From Chromera velia (taxonomy: Eukaryota; Sar; Chromeraceae), in NCBI GenBank assembly GCA_018398765.1, contig JAHBMJ010003158.1, positions 10,001 through 74,000 of the forward strand: 64,000 nt of DNA, read 5' to 3'. Positions 33,885-47,095 of this stretch are shown here, piece by piece. The first letter of the stretch is position 1. Each line of letters opens with the position of its first letter. The notes under the pieces were generated by a model. The model was not told the origin of the DNA. It was given only the letters and a program-made list of their open reading frames with translations, and searched no databases. Made by a program: the position numbers and the translations under genes.

Positions 33885-36800
33885 ATGATGATGCGTCGAG
33901 CTGTAGGAGACGGATTGACGCACGCGCACGCGATTGCATTGCTCGCACGGAGCACGCGCTGTGCATGTGGGGCACACGTTGGTTTTTTGCTTTTCAGACT
34001 GCATGCATGTCTCCTCCCCCATACCGACCTGCTGCATTACAAGACCTTCACAGATCGATTCAAGAAGAAGGCTTCTTCACGTGTTCTTGGCAGGTTCACA
34101 GACGCATATGTACTCTGGGCAAGTTTGAAAAAAGACACCGACAAACGGAAGGAAGACAGGAAGGAATTCAAGATGACTTTTGACTCCGAATTTTGTCGTT
34201 CACAAAACAAGGGGACACGCAAAAAGAAGAGAGGCCGCAGTCGCAAAAAAGGACGCAGCCAGAGCATTCCCCGAGTCTCTGCCTTGGCTTCCAAGCCTGA
34301 CTCCGATTCTTTTGGTCTCATAGCTCGCGCTGCGTCCATCACTCCCCCCCCTCCGCCGTTTCGATTCGGGAAACCAGCTCCCCTCCCCTCACCCCCCCCC
34401 CTCAGTCGTCCCATCGCTGCCCCCGCTGGGTCTCTCGCAGACTCCCTGCCGGCCATCAAGCAGGCAGCTCAACAGGAAACCGAAAGAAAGAAAAGTCTGC
34501 AAGAGTCTGCACCACCTGCCCCGGTGCCCGTCCGGTCACCTCCTCGTATCCAGCCTCAGGTCAGTCATTTTTCGCATGCATGCGTGTTTCCCAAACAACA
34601 CATCTGCCGAATCACGCCCACTTCACCCTACTCCTGCGTTCTCTGCTTGCAGCGTCAACCAGCCATTGACCATCATGAGAGCAGGAGGACCGAGGCAGCC
34701 CCCCCCCCTCGCATCGCAATTGTGGGCGCAGGCCCCGTAGGACTCTGGATTGCTCTGAATCTCTGCAGGACCCATTCGAAGGCCGTGCGTGGCGCTTCCG
34801 GTCTGCGCTTCATGCAGACGTCCCACTCCCCTGAAGTGGTGGTCTATGAGAAGAGAACAGACGCCACAGGATACGGCACCAGACAGGCAACCATCGCCAT
34901 CAGTGCACCCACAGAGTCTTTGCTTCGAAAGAGCATGACCGGCTCCAAGCATAATTCCTCAGAGACTGTCCCTTTCTTTGCACCCAGCTGTCCTCTGAAC
35001 TTCATCGAAAAACATCTGCGTATTGAATTTGAGAAATTTGTTGACTGGGGACTTGCGGTGCTTGTGATGGGCAAGGACATCAACTCTCCTTCAGACCTCG
35101 CAGACAATTTCGACGCAGTCATATGGGCAGGGGGCCGTGCAGGTCTGCCGCCTGACTTGCGGAAACGCTGGCGTCTCCCCATGCGCAGCACTCCCCGTGT
35201 CCAGTCTTTGATCTTCACTGTCGAACAGGACGAGATGGCCATCCGGCAGACGTCCCAAGGTACAAAGAGATGCATAGGCAGACTCACACAGGCAGGGGGG
35301 TTGGGAGGAACTCAGAGCCGGCTTGAGGGATGTCAGGTCATCGTGAGACCCCACGTCGGCCCTGATGGAAATGCGTACAGTGGGTGGTTGTGGGTCACTC
35401 ACGTGCCTCAGTCTGTTCTGGGGTTGATGAAGGGACGGAATGAGGAAGACTCGAAGGGGGGCAAGAATGGAAGTTTCGGTCTGGACGAGGAAAACAACGG
35501 GAACGCTCTGACGTTAGCAGACGCGTTCTTCAAGTCCCTCAGACCGGAGCTCAGGGAGGCTCTAGAGCTTCGGAGGAAACCGAGGAGAAGGTCCCGATCT
35601 GCCTCCCTACAGAGAGCAAGAAGTGCCCTTCGAAGGCCGTCCAAGGCAGACTCCGCCGTGAGTGCGGTGGCAGAAATGAACACTCTCGAGGGTCCCCCCG
35701 TCGTTGCAGCAGCACAACCCCAACCGGCCCTCAACCCGATGATACCACCCTCACAGTCCCTCATGGGGACAAAGAGATCAGGCACTCTACAGATGGAGGA
35801 ACAAGCCCAACAGGCAGACATGGTTAGCCCCCCCTCACCTTACCTTCCAAGAACAGCCGGAGGTAACCCAGGAGAGAGCTTTTCCCCCTTCATGCCTGTG
35901 CAGAACCGATCAGAGTCTCTGTCCCTCTCCTTTGAATCCAGAGAAGGAAAGAAGAAACTCTTCACGCACACCCACGTCCAGGAAACCGCCGAAGAGCCCA
36001 AGAAGCCCGAAAGCAAAGAACAGAGAAAACACATTCCCTCTACCCTCCTCCACGACTCTCCTCCCCCCCTCCCCCCCGAAGACGCAGAAAACGACCTCCC
36101 TTGGGTCATTCAAGAAGACGACGAGGAAGACGAGAGAGAGGCAGAGAGAGAACGGGAAAGAATCGAAAAGCTCAAAGAAGCCAAAAGACGATCTGAGGAG
36201 TTTGCAAGAAGAAAAAGAGAAGAGACACAGATGCTCAAAAACCTCAGAGCCCCAGACCCCCTTCCGGCCCTCTCACTCTCCAACCCCCTCCCCCCCCCCG
36301 CATGGCAGCCCAAACCCGAAAAAACAGGACGACCGCGCACCCCTCTCAGAGTAGCATTGACAGGAACTTTTCGCTTTTCCGGGCCAAATTCCAACGACCA
36401 GTTGGGAGTACTAGGCCCTCTGGTTCTCCCGGGAGACGATGAGTTCGTCTTCGAGGAGGCCCCGGTCAACGCAGGCTTTCCTCCCGTCCCCTACGCAACT
36501 GAAGTAGAGAGAGCGACAGCCAGGATCAAAGAGAGCCTCAAAGAGCTTGTCGACAGACCCAAAACGCTTCCTCCCATCGCAGGCGCTCCATCCATCCTGA
36601 GTGAGGAGGCTCCAGGCGCCCATCCTTTGTGGATGAACTCACGCCAGACCCCCATCAACCAGGCAGTCGCTGCGTATGCCCGAGATCTGCCTGTCAGGGA
36701 CACCCACGGGTTCAAATTCGAGGGAGGAGTGGAGGCCTCAACTGAAGTCTCCAGGCTCATTCCAGAAAAACCAAACAACGCACAGAGGGCAAATCAGATC

Positions 36801-37869
36801 CAATCACCTTCACATGAGCAAGCCAACGGCCTTTCTGCTTCATCCAAACAGCAACAGGAAGGGGAGGGGTCGTTCAAGCAAATGGGGGTTCTAAGCCTAG
36901 TTCAGGGACAGACGCGGCCTAGTCAGAGGACCATGGAAGAGGGAAGAGGCAGTGCGAGGAGTAGGAGTCCTAGTCCTTCTGCTGGGGGTGCTGTGGGCCT
37001 AGCGGAGCGGTGGCTGGCTGCCTTGGCTGCCTTGGACGTCCGTCTGCTGCCCCGTCGTGTGCGTCTGAGAGTGACAGAGGCCGCTTTTTGGAAGTCCGAC
37101 CGGGTCCTTGCGCCTCTCTCGTTGACAGCAAAACAAGATGGAGAGGCCTCTCTGATCAGAAAAGGACCTTCAGTGCAGAGCCCTAGAGGGACATCAGGAA
37201 AGAGCCTGAAGGGAAACAGCCACGCGTCTCTGGCACCCCGGAGAAGGCGGTGCGCGCTTCTCCTGGTAGGGGATGTGGCCTGTGGAAAACCGTCAGTCGG
37301 CATGCTTGTGTTCATTTTTGTCTGTTTGCTTATTTATTGAGTCGTGCGCAGCCATGAACGGAAACATCATGGCATGTGAAAAAGAGGAGTCCCGGTTTTT
37401 GCATGATTAGAATAGAGAGTCACTGTTTTGTTTTGTATTTTTGAAACGCACCTTGTCCTGTAGGTTTTTCTTGTGGCATGTTGTTTTCCCACATGTTGTG
37501 TTTGCATATTTGTTGTCTTTTTCCCCCTGAATTCCGGGGAGGGGAGTGACATGACGTCGAACTTCTGTACCAAAAGATAATTTCCATCAAGGAACCAAAG
37601 TGGTATTGCTGCTTTCATTATGAGATTTGTGTGTATGCGCTTCGATCTGTTGATCATGCATTGAATGCAGATTCTACACGGGTGCGACTCTGAACAATCA
37701 CTTCGCGGACACGTCGGTGCTGGTCCTGAAGACGGAGTGGGCGCGCGTGCGTCAGTGGGCGTGGGAGGAGGAGGGCCAGGAGAGCGTGGACATCGACTCG
37801 GTCCTTCGTGACTACACGCGGAGGTTTGAGCAGAGAACCGCAGGGGGGGAGTTCAGGGAGGCAGTTTGA
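33885..37869 (+). CDS. FAD-dependent monooxygenase-like protein with a long disordered insertion
   Basis: Exons run from 33885 (or the ATG at 34173) to 34559, then 34653-37291, then 37671-37869 (stop TGA). Intron 1 (34560-34652, GTCAGT...TGCTTGCAG) is 93 bp with no in-frame stop, so it hides inside the open frame. The Rossmann motif IAIVGAGPVGLWIALNLC (about 276 codons from 33885) is followed by EVVVYEKR and later FDAVIWAGGRAG, the order expected of group-A flavin monooxygenases (MICAL or p-hydroxybenzoate hydroxylase type). The second FAD motif, GDVACGKPFYTGATLNNHF, is assembled across the last intron. Between them lie more than 500 residues of charged, Pro/Ser-rich and coiled-coil-like sequence (for example REAERERERIEKLKEAKRR), far more than the family needs. 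The first ~200 residues are basic and Pro-rich. The substrate is unknown. The start is not fixed by the sequence. Confidence 0.7.
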
Positions 37870-40800
37870 ATGGTGAAAANGGGGGGGACGGAACTCAGAA
37901 GGACTGTTTTTGTCTGCAGACACACACACAAAATCAGGTAGGCAGGCAGACAAACCGCCTTTTTTCGTTACAACAGAAACAAACTTACACGATAGACTGT
38001 GAAAGCGCGTGAAAGTACTAGACAGTGAAAATTGATTGTACGCAGAGGCGGGAGGAAAGGGAAGGGAAGGGGAGGGGTGAATGAAGTTCAGTCTGAGGGT
38101 AGGGAAGCCTCATGGGCCCTCAGCCAAAGAGGGAGGAACTCGGGGCAGCCCTCAGCTGTTGTCGGTGAGTGAATTGTTTTTCGTGAGAATCACCTCCCTC
38201 GCGTTCCAGAGTTTGTTGGCTCCATAGAAATTCGAATAGGCAGACAGGAAGACAGGCAGGCAGTTCGCAGATTTGCAAACAGAAAGACGGACAGAGATGC
38301 AGACAGGAATGGAAACACACATACACAGGGAGAGATGGAAAAGAAAGCTGGCCTTCTCAGAAGGTCTCGGCGCGACTCGCCTTTTTTCCGTTTTCTTCTT
38401 TTCTTTGAGCCGGAAAACGGACAGATTGACCGATCGAACGCTGTAGGGGGAGGGGGGAAATACTCTCGCCTAGCTGTATTCTCTGAATGCGTTGGACAGG
38501 AAAGAAGTACCGAGCTGAAAGGGGAGGGAAAGCAGTGGGCCAAGGGGGGTGGGGAGACTTTTGCATGATTTCATGGACAAACGTTTGCTCATTCAGCATA
38601 TGTATCCGGTTAATCCTTTTGTGCAGATGTGACCATCTCTTTTTGGTTGCCTCGAAGAATCGTGTGTTTCGCTCCCCCCTCCCTTTCTCATTTGAGTGGA
38701 AACAAAGAAGGCATCTTGCCATCTGCCATCCATGTGCATACAATTGTCTCCTCTTGCAAACGGGTGGACGGGAGTGCATGGCGGGGCTCTCAATAGAAAT
38801 GGAAGGCTGAATAGGAATGAGAGAGAGGAAGAGGGACTGCAGAAGGGAGCGGGAGAGAGAGAGAGAAAGAGACATGAGACAGACAGACAGAAGACAACAC
38901 GAATTTATCTTTCAAGAAGATTGTCACCGCATGACCGACGTGCAGATGCAAACAGGTAAGAGCACACGAAAAAATACAGTTGAATTTCATCTTTCATACC
39001 CGCCCAAGCTGAATAAGCTGTTTCGCTCTGACGACCCCTGATGATGGTCAGGCACTTTCAACTGAAGGACCTGGTCGTCCTTCCCGTTGATGACTGTCAA
39101 GTGGCTGGCCCTCAAAGAAACCCCACACGCCTCCACTGACTGGACTCAGCACACAGTCAAAGAGTGCAGGAGTCTCCTGCAGTCTCAAAAGTTTCAAGCG
39201 GTGCCCAAGTTTGCAAATGACTCATTTCGATTTCAATTTTTTCGGTTTTATTCGCCTTTACGAATACATGGAATTTGAACGTTTTTCCGTGTAATGCACA
39301 TGTGTGACAGACTATCATTTTGAAAGCAGCAAGATTACCTAGCTTAAATAATATATATTATATACATTTCTTATAAAAAGTGATTAGTTCACTACCGGAG
39401 ATAAAAATTTATTGACTCAAGATTGTATAATTTGAATTAATATTGTATTTGGGAAGTTTTCTTTTTGAGGTGGGGTGGGGGGAGCCCGAGGGGGAGGGGT
39501 GTAAGACTAGGTTTAAGATGTTTTAGATAGAATTATTAAAGCACAAAACTTAATTTTAATTTAACCCATTTTTACCTTAAACTTTTTTAAAAAAAGGGGT
39601 TTAAGTTTAACGTCTTAATTTCTTGTTGTTAGATTTCAGAGGCTGAGAGTTTAAATTTAAACAAACACTATTTTTTTTCCGTTATTATATAGTTATTATG
39701 AAGTCATCAACAGAGTGAATATAAGAATCATGTATACCAAACAAATTTTGCACCATTCACAAACAGTTTCTTTACATCCAATGAATCATACAAAAACAAG
39801 TGCAGAAAATAAAAAAGTCAGAATTCGGGTCTCACCTCCGAAATAATTCCCTCAAAGGAATTCTGAGTCCTCTGTGAACCCCTATAACCTCGCAGGATCC
39901 CATCGAGGGATTCCTAGCGACGTCTAGTAGTCTTGGGTAACCCTCCCGGGCGCCCAAAATCCGTATTACTATGGGAACGCTGCTTCTCAGTGTAGAGCCT
40001 ACTCCTATACCAGAATGAACTTATAGAGAATGCCTCCCATCCACATTAAAGCTCCTTCTGGTGGCCTTGTATGATACTGCTGTACGAAGAAACCATAGAG
40101 AGCAAGGTACACGGTATATCAACGCTAGGCCTACCAGGTCTGTATAGAACGTCCACAACATATCTGTGCATCCTTCGACTCATAGACATGCACGCAATCG
40201 AACCAATCGATCGAATTAATGCGCACGGAATGCGCGTAGACATGAATGACTTGCTCATGCACCAAAGACACATTCATGTCATGTATTGCGCGGCGGCGTG
40301 CCCTAGCACGCAGAGCCAAGCAGGGGCGCGATCGTGGGCGAAAACTTGAAGATATAGAGATGGAATCTCACACACCCCCTCCTGAGCCCCACGAACCTGA
40401 AATACAACAACTCCACACACACCCCTCGGGGAGAGGGGACAGGACAAGCTTCCTCTATTCCTTTATGGTGAGTCTTGTCTCCAGACTAAGATACAGCATG
40501 CATACGCAGTCTTCTCTTTCCTTAACTGCGCCGTTTACCGGTAGGAGGCGATCGACCGATCGACCTCTTACGTGCATACATAGACTCCTGTCTAACATGG
40601 TTCAGGCCTCGCTGAAACTCTGTCCTGCCTCTCTAGGAAACTATACCACTGTCTGCGTATGATGGGAACAGACAGCAGAGAATGAAAGAACAAAGCACCC
40701 GGGCCTTCAAAAGTTGCTTGAACGAATCCCCCGGCCACCTAGGCTGGGTTCTCACTGACACATACATTTATGCATCCATGCAGTGAATTAATGCATTTAT

Positions 40801-41580
40801 CCTTCAACAGCCCTCCTCACTCTGACGAACAGAGAAGGAGGCAGACTGAAGGCCTCTCCAAACAAGGCTGTTGAAGGAAAGACTTTTTACATCCCTCCCC
40901 TGCCTTCATAACTGCAGGGAAACCGACATGCTTCCAGAGCAGGGATGCAAAAAGCAAAAACATCCAAGCTCCGTTGACGAATTAGTGGAGCCACCCAGGC
41001 TCCACACCCTTTTTTCCCCATTTTCCGTTGCCTCTGTGTGGTGATAAGGACATACCTGTCCAAACCACACACACGCCTAGTAACTACCTCTTGCTTTCCT
41101 GCCTGACTGCCGCATCCCGCAGCAGCCTGCTAAAGTCCACAGCCCCACCCTGCCAGAGCACCCTCACGCTGGCCCACCTTCATTCAACCAACCTGCATGC
41201 GGCCTTACTAAGGAAGTCAGAATGAGCGTGGGGAAAGTACGGGACTAACAGAAAAACAAGTTGCCGATCTACTCCACTTCATTAGCTTCCGCTCCTCCTG
41301 TTACCCCGCTTCTCTAACTGCTCCCTCCATGGTGGAAGGGCGGCAATCATAAACAGATAAGAGAGAAGGGAAGCACAGATAAAAAGCAGAAACAGAACAT
41401 GAACAGAAAGCGCCATCATCTCACGAATAAAACGACAACCAACTGCCTACCTGGGCCCTCTTTCCGTGCCAAACCGACCAAAGATGCAGAGGGGCAGCTC
41501 CTACTGCCACATATGCACAAACACAAACACAACACACCGCCTCTCACGCCTTCATTCCTCTCTTTCCACCCCGTTGTCTA
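37870..41580. other. No gene assigned; one ambiguous base and repeat remnants
   Basis: An N occurs at 37880, ten bases after the flavoprotein stop, inside a G-rich stretch. Short frames at 38.1-39.3 kb lack recognisable domains, although a GTAAGA-type donor at about 38957 hints at possible exons. From 39.3 kb the DNA is AT-rich, and 39.8-41.5 kb probably holds the 3' part of the Copia-like element. I could not delimit LTRs. Confidence 0.45.
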
Positions 41581-41584
41581 CACC

Positions 41585-43896
41585 TCATGCCAGCTCCCCT
41601 CCCGGGAAAGCGCATTTCATGAGGACGTTGGCGACGTTCTTCTTACAGGAGGTCCAGACCAGGTCAGCTCCGGCCGCCTTCAGCTCCTGCATGTACCAGG
41701 CTAAAACTTCCTGCATCGTGGAGTCAGTCTGGGCTTTCCCAGACCAGACCTGGTCATGGAGGGGACTGGAGTCGGTGTAGAGGATCACCTTGATCCTCTT
41801 CTTCTGCCACATCTCCTTGAAAAGATGGAAGATCTCCACCAGCTTCTTCAAGAGAAACTCGAGACCGAGGGCTTCTCCCAAAGTCGATGACCCCACCCTC
41901 CTAGATGCTCACTTAGTCGCCCACGCAATCCAATTGAGGAAAAGGGCCTCCTTCTCATCACTGGCAAGGAAGAAACACGAGTCGAGGACCCTGATGGTGT
42001 ACCCTAGACATGCCCCATAGGTTGCCAGGACAAAGGCAGCGTCGAAATATGCATGCACGACCGGGTCTCCCCAAATCCCCCTGAAGATCCTCTTGTCGGG
42101 GTTTACCTTCATAACCTCCAAGACTCGAACGACACTCTTGAAAATTCTCTTTGAAGGCTTGGTGAGGCTCTGAGCCATAGTGTGTCCCCATACCATTCTC
42201 AGAGGGTTCATCCTCACCCCCCATTGCAGTGTCCCCACTGCAGCCCACAACGGCTTCTCGTAGGCCTCATCCACCTCTTTATCCTTTGACGGCTCTGCCA
42301 ACTTCCCGTCAAGACCTCTCTAGGGCTTCTAGGGGCGCCGTTCCTTCAAAATCTCTCAGAGGGGAGCGGTGTCAGTGTTCTCCAGGTAAAAGGCCTGGGA
42401 GAGAATCACTTTTTTCAGTCCTACCCTCTCAATGTCAACCCCAGAGAACTTTCGCTCAGAGCCCTGCCCGATGACGCACACCGAGCCAAACCCTAACTCC
42501 TTGTTAAGGGTGGCCTAAAGCTTCCCGTGCTCCTCCTTGCTGGCTCCCCTCAGCAAGTCATCGATCCAGTTCATGATCGTTCATAATGACCGCTGTGGCA
42601 GGCTCCCCCTTCTTCCCCCTCACTGCGATCACCGTGTCCACACGCCGAAAGCCCAATTTCTTGCAGAGCCTGACCCCCTCCAATTTAGCATCGAAGAGCT
42701 GTGTTGTACAGGGCAGCCCATAGAGACCTATCTCTATGAGATACGTCTCCCCCGCCTCAAACTTGCGGACTTCCTTCACGAGCTCCTCGTACCTCTCCTG
42801 AGGGACGTCCGGAAACGGGGACTCCTTGGGGTACTCGGAAAGGACCTAGGGAAGGACCTTCGGGAGGGTTGCACCGACCTTCTCTTGGTTATGATCCTTC
42901 AACGTCAGGAAGGCAGCAGTAACGTCTACCGCCCCCATTTCCATTTCCTGCAATATAATAAACAGAGTCACACAGTTGATACCCGCCACCGAGGGGGTAC
43001 CGACGTATGTGTCGATGGACCTACCGTCGAGAAAGCCCTTCGCGAAAAAGCGACACTTTGGCTTCCTTGACCCATCGTCCTGCTCCTTCCATGTGCATCG
43101 CTACCCCATTCCCACCATCGCACGTATCTCCGCCTTCTTCACCTTTCTTCCCAGGACCTTGTTTCCCACGATGTTCACCAGCCATTCCTTGAGGGCCTAG
43201 CTTGAAGGCCGCCACCCTATGCATCCCAGAGTCTATCTCCTCCTTTATCGCGGGAAGCTGAGTTGATCCTTTCTTGAAGTGGCTCAATTCATCCTCATAC
43301 ATAGCCGCACTCGTGAAGGTGAAGCCTGCATGCTTGCCCTGACCCCACCTCCTGCTAGACAGATGAGCAGAGGACAGAGGATGGGAGACCCCTCCGAGGG
43401 TCCCCCTTCCTTTCAACTTCCCGTTCTTCCAGGCAGACCTGTCTGCCTCCTCACATCCCATGGCTCTGGTAAACGACTGGGGGCCTGAATCCTTCCTCAC
43501 CTTGTTATCCCACTTTCCTCCTATGGACCTGACAGGCACGATGGAGGGGTCTTCCAAGGCCCCCCTTGTGAAACATGCCATCGAAAAACCATTCAGGGCA
43601 GGCTCTTTCTCCTTCTCCTCCTCCTGAGGCAAGACAGCCTCTCCGGTTCCTGCGGGCCCCAACTGGGGTCCCCCCAACCTCGCCCCAAAATCCTCATCAT
43701 TAGAATCCTCGTCCTCAGACCCTTCTCTACAAGTGGATATAGTCCAAGCGCTCGTCTCCCCATCCGACCTGTCCCCCTCTGTCATGCTTGCGACAAGAGA
43801 GGGAGGCGCGCTGTCGGTGACATCCCCATCCAGGGGATCTTCCACTCTTGCAACGTCTTCCATGCCCACTAGAATCCCATCCATGAGTCCCTCCAC
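41585..43896 (-). pseudogene. Decayed Copia-like pol (RNase H and upstream linker)
   Basis: Several broken minus-strand frames form one polyprotein. In 42301-41909 the order is LQWGVRMNP, LEVMKVNPDKRIFRGIWGDP, VVHAYFDAAFVLA. In 41896-41585 it is STLGEALGLEFLLKKL, ILYTDSSPLHDQV and DLVWTSCKKNVANVLM. This is the order of the Ty1/Copia RNase H domain (D, E, D, then the KxxNxAD-like tail). The frame at 43896-43021 is an acidic linker like that between integrase and reverse transcriptase; 42779-42558 looks like a reverse transcriptase remnant. Stops and shifts separate the parts. Integrase and gag were not seen upstream. Confidence 0.55.
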
Positions 43897-44199
43897 TGGC
43901 TCTTCCTGTGGAGCTCCCGAAAGAGCGGCTTTGGCAAGAGAAGAGGACGAGGCTGAAGCGGAAGACGGCTCTCCTGCCTTCTCCTTGGGTCAGAAGTCCT
44001 CTCCTAGCAGCTCAACTGACTGCTTTGCTGCCGTTTCTTCCAAGGCCTTAGGCTCTTCCTTCTCCTTCTCTGCTGTCTTGTCTCCGTCGCTTCCTTTATC
44101 CTTGGAAGGGAGCTTTCCCAGTCCGACCTTTCAGAGCTGGACTTCGTCCGTGATGGCCTCTAGGTAACCATAGTATAACCGGCTGAAGTGGCACTGCCC

Positions 44200-46270
44200 T
44201 CCCCTAGCTATTATGCTTACTGCATGAGCAAGTACCAGTGTACCACTGTAAGGTGCAGGGGCACCTTCTGGAGTCTTAGTACGAGACTGAGGAGAGAGAG
44301 GCTGTAGAGGTGGGTGAGGACCCCACCGCACATGTCCGTCCATCGGATAACTGGAAGGAAAGCTAGGGTTAACGTGGATGTTTGGGGAGATGAAGGAGCG
44401 AAAACCCCCTTTAATGCATCGATCGGGTCAAGCACTGGGAGAGCGGAGAAGGAGGTAGGCACACAGGAAGAGGAAGGGCCAAATGAAGAGGAGGAAGAAG
44501 GCAAAGAGTCCTTTGGGGAGGAGGACCACTCGGGACAGCCACTCCATCACCGTTGGGACGATGATGACGACCAGCCACCAGGGCCCGGAGGCTCAGGAAG
44601 ATCTGGCGACAGCAGGAAAGACGGTGAGAGTGCGGATAGGGAGGAAGGTTTTCCCCCTGACTCTCCAGATATAGAAGGGCGAGGAGGGGACCTCTCACCT
44701 GGGGCAGATTTGGGGGAGGAGTTTGCCTACATAGACTGGAATAAAGGCCCTTCCTCAGGAAGAAGGATAAGAGTACGAGGAGGAAGGAGAAGGCGTTCCG
44801 GTACGGACGCAGACAACGAGAAGGGGTACGAGTCCGTCGTTTAGGTAGACTCTGACGATGACGGTAGACCTGTGGTGGGAGACGAACTGCCGGGAGGGGC
44901 AGTCGTATCCAGATCTGCAGGGAACACCCCACTGCGGGAGTGGGAAGTGTTCTTGACGTATAACGACGCTCCACTTAAGAGCAGACCAACACGTGTTGTG
45001 GTCTGAAACACCCCTTGGGGAGGGAAGAAGCTGATCGCCCTCCTAAAGGACTCATGTGACGCCAAGTTATGTGAGTTTGCTACCCTCAAGCCCGACGTCA
45101 ACTCCTACGACCCCCTCAAGTTCAAAGTTGGAGAGATGAACATGGATGGGGAGTACTCGAGAGTCAGGAAGAGGCAGTTGGGGCCTTGTTTCGAGATGAG
45201 GGGTGATTTTGTTCCTCTTGCCACTCTGCAGGCCATCCTATAGAGTTTTTCTCTCCTCTCACCGCACGTTTGTGTTCTTTTTCTATAGCAAGTCCTCGTC
45301 TAATCTCTTCTCCTTCTCCGCTCTCGCTCGTACGTTATGCCCTAACAGTAACTAAGAGCTCTCTTTTTGGCTTCTTGCGTCTACTCTCACTTAACCCGTA
45401 AGGAGAGTATGGTGCATTGTCTGTCGGGTGGGATGATGACAAACTATGTGTGCATGATTAAATTTTGTATATTTGTTGTAATGATGACTTCTTACATAAG
45501 CTTTTTTCATGCAAGAAATGATGAGAAACGGTCGATGAAAGGGAATCCTTATGCTAGATGGCTGCATTGAAATTCATTCAGATTGATCATATAATGATTG
45601 TAACATACGCTCCTAGCCCTTTTTGGCGTGTCTGCATCCGATCTATTTGTCCGTAATGTTATCCGATCGCATTTGTTCTCGCTCCCAATCCGCCTGTTCG
45701 ATGTCTGCCGCGCAGTGCTGTCAGTGACAAGTGAATAACTTTTTGTTCATTCTAGCGAAAACCAACCAACTATGCACATGCCACCCAGGAGCTTAGCGCT
45801 CTAACTAGGGTTAGGCATCCTCTAACTCATTGACTTAGTGACCAACTAACTATTTAAGTTTAGATTTAATTCAATTTTTCTACTAAGCATTCATGTTGAC
45901 ATGATATTGTACTTAAACATTTATTTATGTGTAATAGAAATTATTAAAAAAAATTGTAGATACAATATTATGCATCATCATAATTGAATGCTAAAAAAAC
46001 TCAGAAATTGAAATCTCTTGACACTAACAGGTTCAGCTTCAAGTTTTTCTTTGGTGTTAATTTTATCTTAAAAGAATCACATTTTAAAGAATGTCTATCT
46101 AATTTAAAGGTATATAAACAACGTTGAAATACTATAGAACATCCTATATTTCAAAGTCTAAAATGATGTTAAAGTCTGGTAGGTCTCATTATATCATAAT
46201 AGAACAAGTGGTGACGCCAGCGAGAGTCAACCCTTTCAAGCAAAGCCAAGAAACCAGCAGGATCCTAGGC
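44200..46270. other. Probable retroelement-derived sequence without a clear gene
   Basis: A plus-strand acidic frame at 44314-44844 (EEEGPNEEEEEGKES, GGRRRRSGTD) continues after stops into REWEVFLTYNDAPL and LIALLKDSCDAKLCEF. It resembles a decayed gag or gag-like protein but is not firmly identifiable. The rest is AT-rich and empty. Confidence 0.35.
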
Positions 46271-47095
46271 CTGTGTGCATTTTGCAAAAAAGATAACAAG
46301 ATTTCATCTTACAGTTGTCCTATCGACGTACAGTTCACAGACTCTTAGCTATCGAGAAAGCCTAAGTCATCGCAGACCGATCCATCGAAGAGAACTACAC
46401 CTTCATCCGAGACCCAGAGGGATTCAGAATCTTCCTCTTGGATCAATACACCCTTTTTATGAAAGCCCACCACCGCCTCGCAGGAAAACTACACCAAGCC
46501 TTCGCCCTCGACACCATCTGTCAAGAGCGATTCGTGTCTACCTACAAAAAGTACCTGCCCCCGTACATTGCACCCAAAGACCACTACAACTGCTTTGTCC
46601 AAGACTGCCCTTCGTGTTACAAAGAGAATGCCGTCAGGCAACAAGAAGACGATCAAGCCCAAGGGCAAAGGACTGGCCAAGGCCAAGGCCCAACCGCAGC
46701 CTAAAGCCCTAGCCAAGGCGAAAGCAGGCGCGCTGCACGCACTCCTGAATTTTTGGTAGAGCCTCTTCGAAAAGTGAATGTTGTGGTTTTTAAAGGGGGT
46801 TTTAGCGTGGTTTTAGAGGGGTTTTCACCCCTTAGAAGAAGACTTTTTGCCTATAAATGAATTTTTGGCAGCTCATGACCAAAACGTGAACCAATGGTTC
46901 ATGAGTGCGTGTAGTGTAAAAGTAAGTCCTCCTCCTCCACCGATCCGTGCCGATAGAGAAGCCCTAATTCAGCAAGAAATAGCAGCAGCAGCACCAGCAG
47001 CAGCAGAAGCGCCCCCTCTCTAAATTAACCCCCAGCCTGAAAACCCACAGTAACCCCAATCCAAAGCCCCTTCAAACCCAGACATAGATTCTGAA

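Noticed and set aside
39087-39278. Small plus-strand frame as an exon
   Set aside because: 63 codons with no recognisable motif and no paired splice sites that I could phase with neighbours.
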